NCBI RefSeq assembly: GCF_000212735.1
Contig: NC_015510.1
Coordinates: 3,684,315-3,748,314, forward strand
Reading direction: 5' to 3'
Length of the DNA stretch: 64,000 nucleotides
Origin: Haliscomenobacter hydrossis DSM 1100
GTDB lineage: Bacteria; Bacteroidota; Bacteroidia; Chitinophagales; Saprospiraceae
The notes beneath the pieces were generated by a model. That model was not told the origin of the DNA. It searched no databases and worked only from the letters and a program-made list of their open reading frames with translations. Numbering within the stretch: position 1 is the stretch's first letter; each line of letters begins with the position of its first letter. This document shows positions 61,523 through 64,000 of this stretch, piece after piece. A program made the position numbers and the translations under genes.

Positions 61523-62179
61523 ATGAGAATGAATAAGCCGAGCATATCTGTCCTGATGGCTGTATACAACACCGATTTTGTGCTGCTTAAAAGGGCGATT
61601 GATTCTGTGCTCCAGCAGACTTTTCAAGACTTTGAATTGCTTATCATTGACGATGGCAGTACCAATGATGAGCAAAATTTATTGCTTGATTACGTCAAAA
61701 GGCATGAAGACAAGATCACCTACTTTCGCCACAAGAACTGTGGGCAAGCCAGATCGATCAATCTGGGCATCTTCAACAGCAAAGGAGAATACATCACCAT
61801 TCTCGATGGCGATGATGAATACAAACCGAATCACCTCGAGGCATGTATTGCTTCACTGGGAAGCTTCGACTTGATTGCCTCCAACACCCATATGATCGTA
61901 GATACAGAAGATGATTATTATGTACCCGATCGGTTCGACAATACCCAGATGATCCACTTGGATGAGTGTATTATATTTGCTACCCTTTTTGGAAAAAAAG
62001 AGGTTTTTGCAGACATTCAATTTAAGGATGGATACGCTGCCGATGCAGATTTTTATGAGCGTGCCGGGCAAAAATACAGCCAAAACAAGGTAGACTTAAG
62101 AACCTACATTTACTATCGAAACTATGGGGATAGTACTTGTGACAAGCTGAAGAAAGCCGTTTTGTCCACCTTTTCCTAG
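61523..62179 (+). CDS. Family 2 glycosyltransferase
   Basis: 218 aa. GT-A fold: PSISVLMAVYN at the start, RAIDSVLQQTFQDFELLIID, DDGSTND, CGQARSINLGI and the DxD-type motif in ILDGDDEYKPNHLE. No transmembrane tail. It is short for the family (usually 250-300) but the catalytic core is present. It lies 36 bp after the GH3-like gene and 9 bp before the next gene, so it is part of an operon. Confidence 0.9.
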   Translation: MRMNKPSISVLMAVYNTDFVLLKRAIDSVLQQTFQDFELLIIDDGSTNDEQNLLLDYVKRHEDKITYFRHKNCGQARSINLGIFNSKGEYITILDGDDEYKPNHLEACIASLGSFDLIASNTHMIVDTEDDYYVPDRFDNTQMIHLDECIIFATLFGKKEVFADIQFKDGYAADADFYERAGQKYSQNKVDLRTYIYYRNYGDSTCDKLKKAVLSTFS

Positions 62180-62188
62180 CCCCTCGTT

Positions 62189-62944
62189 ATGTTTTCTGTA
62201 TCCGGCCATAAAGACCTGATTCTGGCTTGCCACATTACGGGTATTTACGATGTAAACCGCCGCACCACGCTGGAAGGCAACGATTACGAACTGGTCAGAG
62301 ATTGGGCCGAATCCATTGCCGCCCAAAATTTAAACGGGATCATTTTTCACAACAATTTCACTGAAGAAAGTTGCGTAAAACATCAAAATGAGCATGTTTC
62401 TTTTGTAAAAATTGAGTACAATCCTCAATTCAAGCCCAATGTTTTTCGCTATTTGGTTTACCGCGATTTTTTGCGGGCACATGCAAACGCGATTGAACAT
62501 GTTTTTGTTACCGATGTTGCGGATGTCGTCGTCCTCAACAACCCCTTTGTTCAAGCGCTGTTTGGGGATCACCCTGAGGCCATCTTTTGTGGGGATGAAC
62601 CCAAATGCCTCAACGATGGCTGGATGAACGACCATTCGGAGCATTTGCGCAATAAAATTGCTGATTACGCAGCGTATGAACTGGCTTTCCAGGACGCGCC
62701 ATTGCTCAATTGTGGCATCATTGGTGGACATATCCAGGTCATGCAGGAGTTTATTGAAAAACTAGCCCAGATTCATGAGCAATACAATTACGACAACCAA
62801 ACGGCGTATACGGGAGATATGGGGGCTTTTAATTACCTGATGCGCACCCAATTTAATGAGCGGGTAATTCACGGTGCGCCCTGCAATACGGTGTTTAAGG
62901 AGTACGAGCTGGAGCGGAGAGATTGTTGGTTTAGGCACAAGTGA
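62189..62944 (+). CDS. Putative glycosyltransferase (nucleotide-diphospho-sugar transferase fold)
   Basis: 251 aa. Begins MFSVSGHKDLILACHITG, with a DxD-like TDVADVVVLNNPF at about residue 110, preceded by RYLVYRDFLRAH and followed by LLNCGIIGGHIQVMQEFI and YTGDMGAFNYLM, a pattern of GT-A transferases that act on glycans. The donor and acceptor are unknown. It is 9 bp behind the GT2 gene and likely works with it on the same glycan. Confidence 0.75.
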   Translation: MFSVSGHKDLILACHITGIYDVNRRTTLEGNDYELVRDWAESIAAQNLNGIIFHNNFTEESCVKHQNEHVSFVKIEYNPQFKPNVFRYLVYRDFLRAHANAIEHVFVTDVADVVVLNNPFVQALFGDHPEAIFCGDEPKCLNDGWMNDHSEHLRNKIADYAAYELAFQDAPLLNCGIIGGHIQVMQEFIEKLAQIHEQYNYDNQTAYTGDMGAFNYLMRTQFNERVIHGAPCNTVFKEYELERRDCWFRHK

Positions 62945-63089
62945 GGGGAGGGCAGTCCGGGTATGCATACCATTGACTTGGTGGTACTACCGCTGAAGTT
63001 TATACAATATCTATTTATCTTGAGCGCTTATTTGTTACTGATTGTGTAACGAGACTACAACTCGTTAGCGGAAAAATTTGACAGCGACA

Positions 63090-63731
63090 ATGAACATGCT
63101 CTTTGACGGCATAAAAATAGGACTCATCCTTGGCTTTATGATTGGCCCCATCTTTTTCGCATTGGTTCAAACCAGTGTTGAGGAGGGATTTCGCGCGGGC
63201 GCAATGGTCGCATTAGGCATTTGGCTGAGTGATTTTTTATTTGTACTGGCGGTGTACTTCGGGGTGTCTTACCTTGCCGAGATTGTCAACACCCAAAGTT
63301 TTACGTTGATTCTGGGTATTGGGGGCAGTATTTTATTGGCCGGTTTTGGGCTTGCCTCTCTGCTGACCATTCCCAAAGGGCTATTGACCAATACCGTGCC
63401 CGAGTACAAACGCAGTTCAAGTTATCCATCGCTCTTTGTCAAAGGTTTTTTGATCAATACCATCAATCCTTTCACGGTGTTCTTTTGGACCAGTTTGATG
63501 GGCACGGTAGTGATCAAAGATGGATTTGATGGGAATCAGGCTTCCACCTTTTTTGGAGGAGTACTTGGAACGATTATTTTAACCGACCTGCTCAAGGTGA
63601 TTTTGGCTAAAAAGATCAGGTATTCCCTGCGCCCGGTTCATTTGCTTTGGTTGAGAAGGATCTCGGGGGGAGCCTTGATTGTATTTGGGGTGGTATTATT
63701 GGTGCGGGTCTTACTTTTGGTAGGCTGGTAG
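63090..63731 (+). CDS. LysE/RhtB-family exporter
   Basis: 213 aa, about six transmembrane helices. N-terminal GFMIGPIFFALVQTSVEEGF is the LysE-type motif (G-x-x-x-GP...), followed by AMVALGIWLSDFLF and FLINTINPFTVFFWTSLMG. It would export an amino acid or related solute across the inner membrane. ATG 63090 chosen; a TTG at 63078 would add four residues. It overlaps the convergent right-edge gene by 21 bp. Confidence 0.87.
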   Translation: MNMLFDGIKIGLILGFMIGPIFFALVQTSVEEGFRAGAMVALGIWLSDFLFVLAVYFGVSYLAEIVNTQSFTLILGIGGSILLAGFGLASLLTIPKGLLTNTVPEYKRSSSYPSLFVKGFLINTINPFTVFFWTSLMGTVVIKDGFDGNQASTFFGGVLGTIILTDLLKVILAKKIRYSLRPVHLLWLRRISGGALIVFGVVLLVRVLLLVGW

Positions 63732-64000
63732 TATTTCAAATTCGATGAGCTCTTCCTGTTGGCTAAAAATAAACCAAAGGATGCCAACCCCAGGCTCCAT
63801 CACCTGAACTTCGAGGTATTTTTGGTCGGCAATAACTACCGACTGAACCTGCAAGGAAGGATACAGCTTCTTTAAATCACACAAAGTTGTACCCTTGGTA
63901 AAGGAGATACGTGGAAACTTCACAACCGACAACAATTTACCGATAGAATGCCATGTGCATTCTGTCGAAACAGAGTTAATTGACTGATAACCTACTATGA
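63711..64000 (-). CDS. Unknown protein, 5' end beyond the window
   Basis: At least 96 residues; the frame is open to the window's last base, so the start lies outside. The visible part is a small alpha/beta region (TECTWHSIGKLLSVVKFPRI, TTLCDLKKLYPSLQVQ, YLEVQVMEPGVGILWFIFSQ, FEILPAYQK). I recognise no family. A TTG inside (63935) could give a 74-aa product but the upstream sequence also looks coding. Confidence 0.6.
   Translation of the reverse strand, partial: IVGYQSINSVSTECTWHSIGKLLSVVKFPRISFTKGTTLCDLKKLYPSLQVQSVVIADQKYLEVQVMEPGVGILWFIFSQQEELIEFEILPAYQK

Overview
The window reads as chromosomal DNA from a Bacteroidota bacterium, most likely the Saprospiria lineage (a Haliscomenobacter-like organism is my guess, not proven). 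Three things point there: type IX secretion sorting tails of both type A (protein at 11306-14140) and type B (51543-54539 and 55478-59806); GldB, SPOR, DUF1800/DUF1501, DUF6029 and PorT-like barrel families; and promoters of the Bacteroidota form TTG-N19..22-TAnnTTTG. About a dozen exported proteins have a predicted signal peptidase I site directly before Gln, the Bacteroidota 'Q-rule'. A candidate glutaminyl cyclase lies in the same window (48658-49665).

Layout. 1-4.4 kb: GDP-fucose synthesis (gmd, partial at the left edge, and fcl), an intact IS3-family element, and a pRiA4b ORF-3-like protein. 4.5-11 kb: tRNA-Val(TAC) with promoter and terminator, a small unknown protein, formimidoyltransferase, deoC, a SPOR protein, rodA, tgt and a MerR/B12-fold regulator. 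11.3-24.4 kb: secreted protein, aminopeptidase P, bestrophin, mnmE, an HDAC-like hydrolase, a tandem Usp protein, DPP IV-type peptidase and thiL. 24.4-30.9 kb: thioredoxin and TPR lipoproteins, a second insertion sequence with 5-bp target duplications, and a DUF1800-DUF1501-Spy-like operon. 31.1-32.9 kb: an AT-richer three-gene island resembling a toxin/immunity cassette. 33-43.5 kb: envelope and redox genes (PorT-like barrel, GldB, 2OG oxygenase, TatA, DUF6029/TlpA pair, SQR, M16 peptidase, TrpB2). 43.8-45.8 kb: ECF sigma factor overlapping an unusual membrane protein with a C-terminal barrel-like domain. 45.8-51.4 kb: hydrolase, astacin protease, glutaminyl cyclase-like M28, rsmI, purS, pssA. 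51.5-59.8 kb: two giant type IX adhesins around lptC. 59.9-64 kb: a GH3-family synthetase with two glycosyltransferases, a LysE exporter and a protein cut by the right edge.

The most striking non-coding feature is a recurrent class of long intergenic hairpins. Their arms are built of short stuttering tandem units (GTTGAGAAG, GGGGGTTCG, GAGTGAT, ATTGCACAGAT and others). Several fill the whole spacer between neighbouring genes, down to a few bases from the start codon, and the IS3-family element sits in the loop of one of them. In mnmE, rsmI and the M16 peptidase the hairpin stays open in the gene's reading frame and creates false N-terminal extensions.
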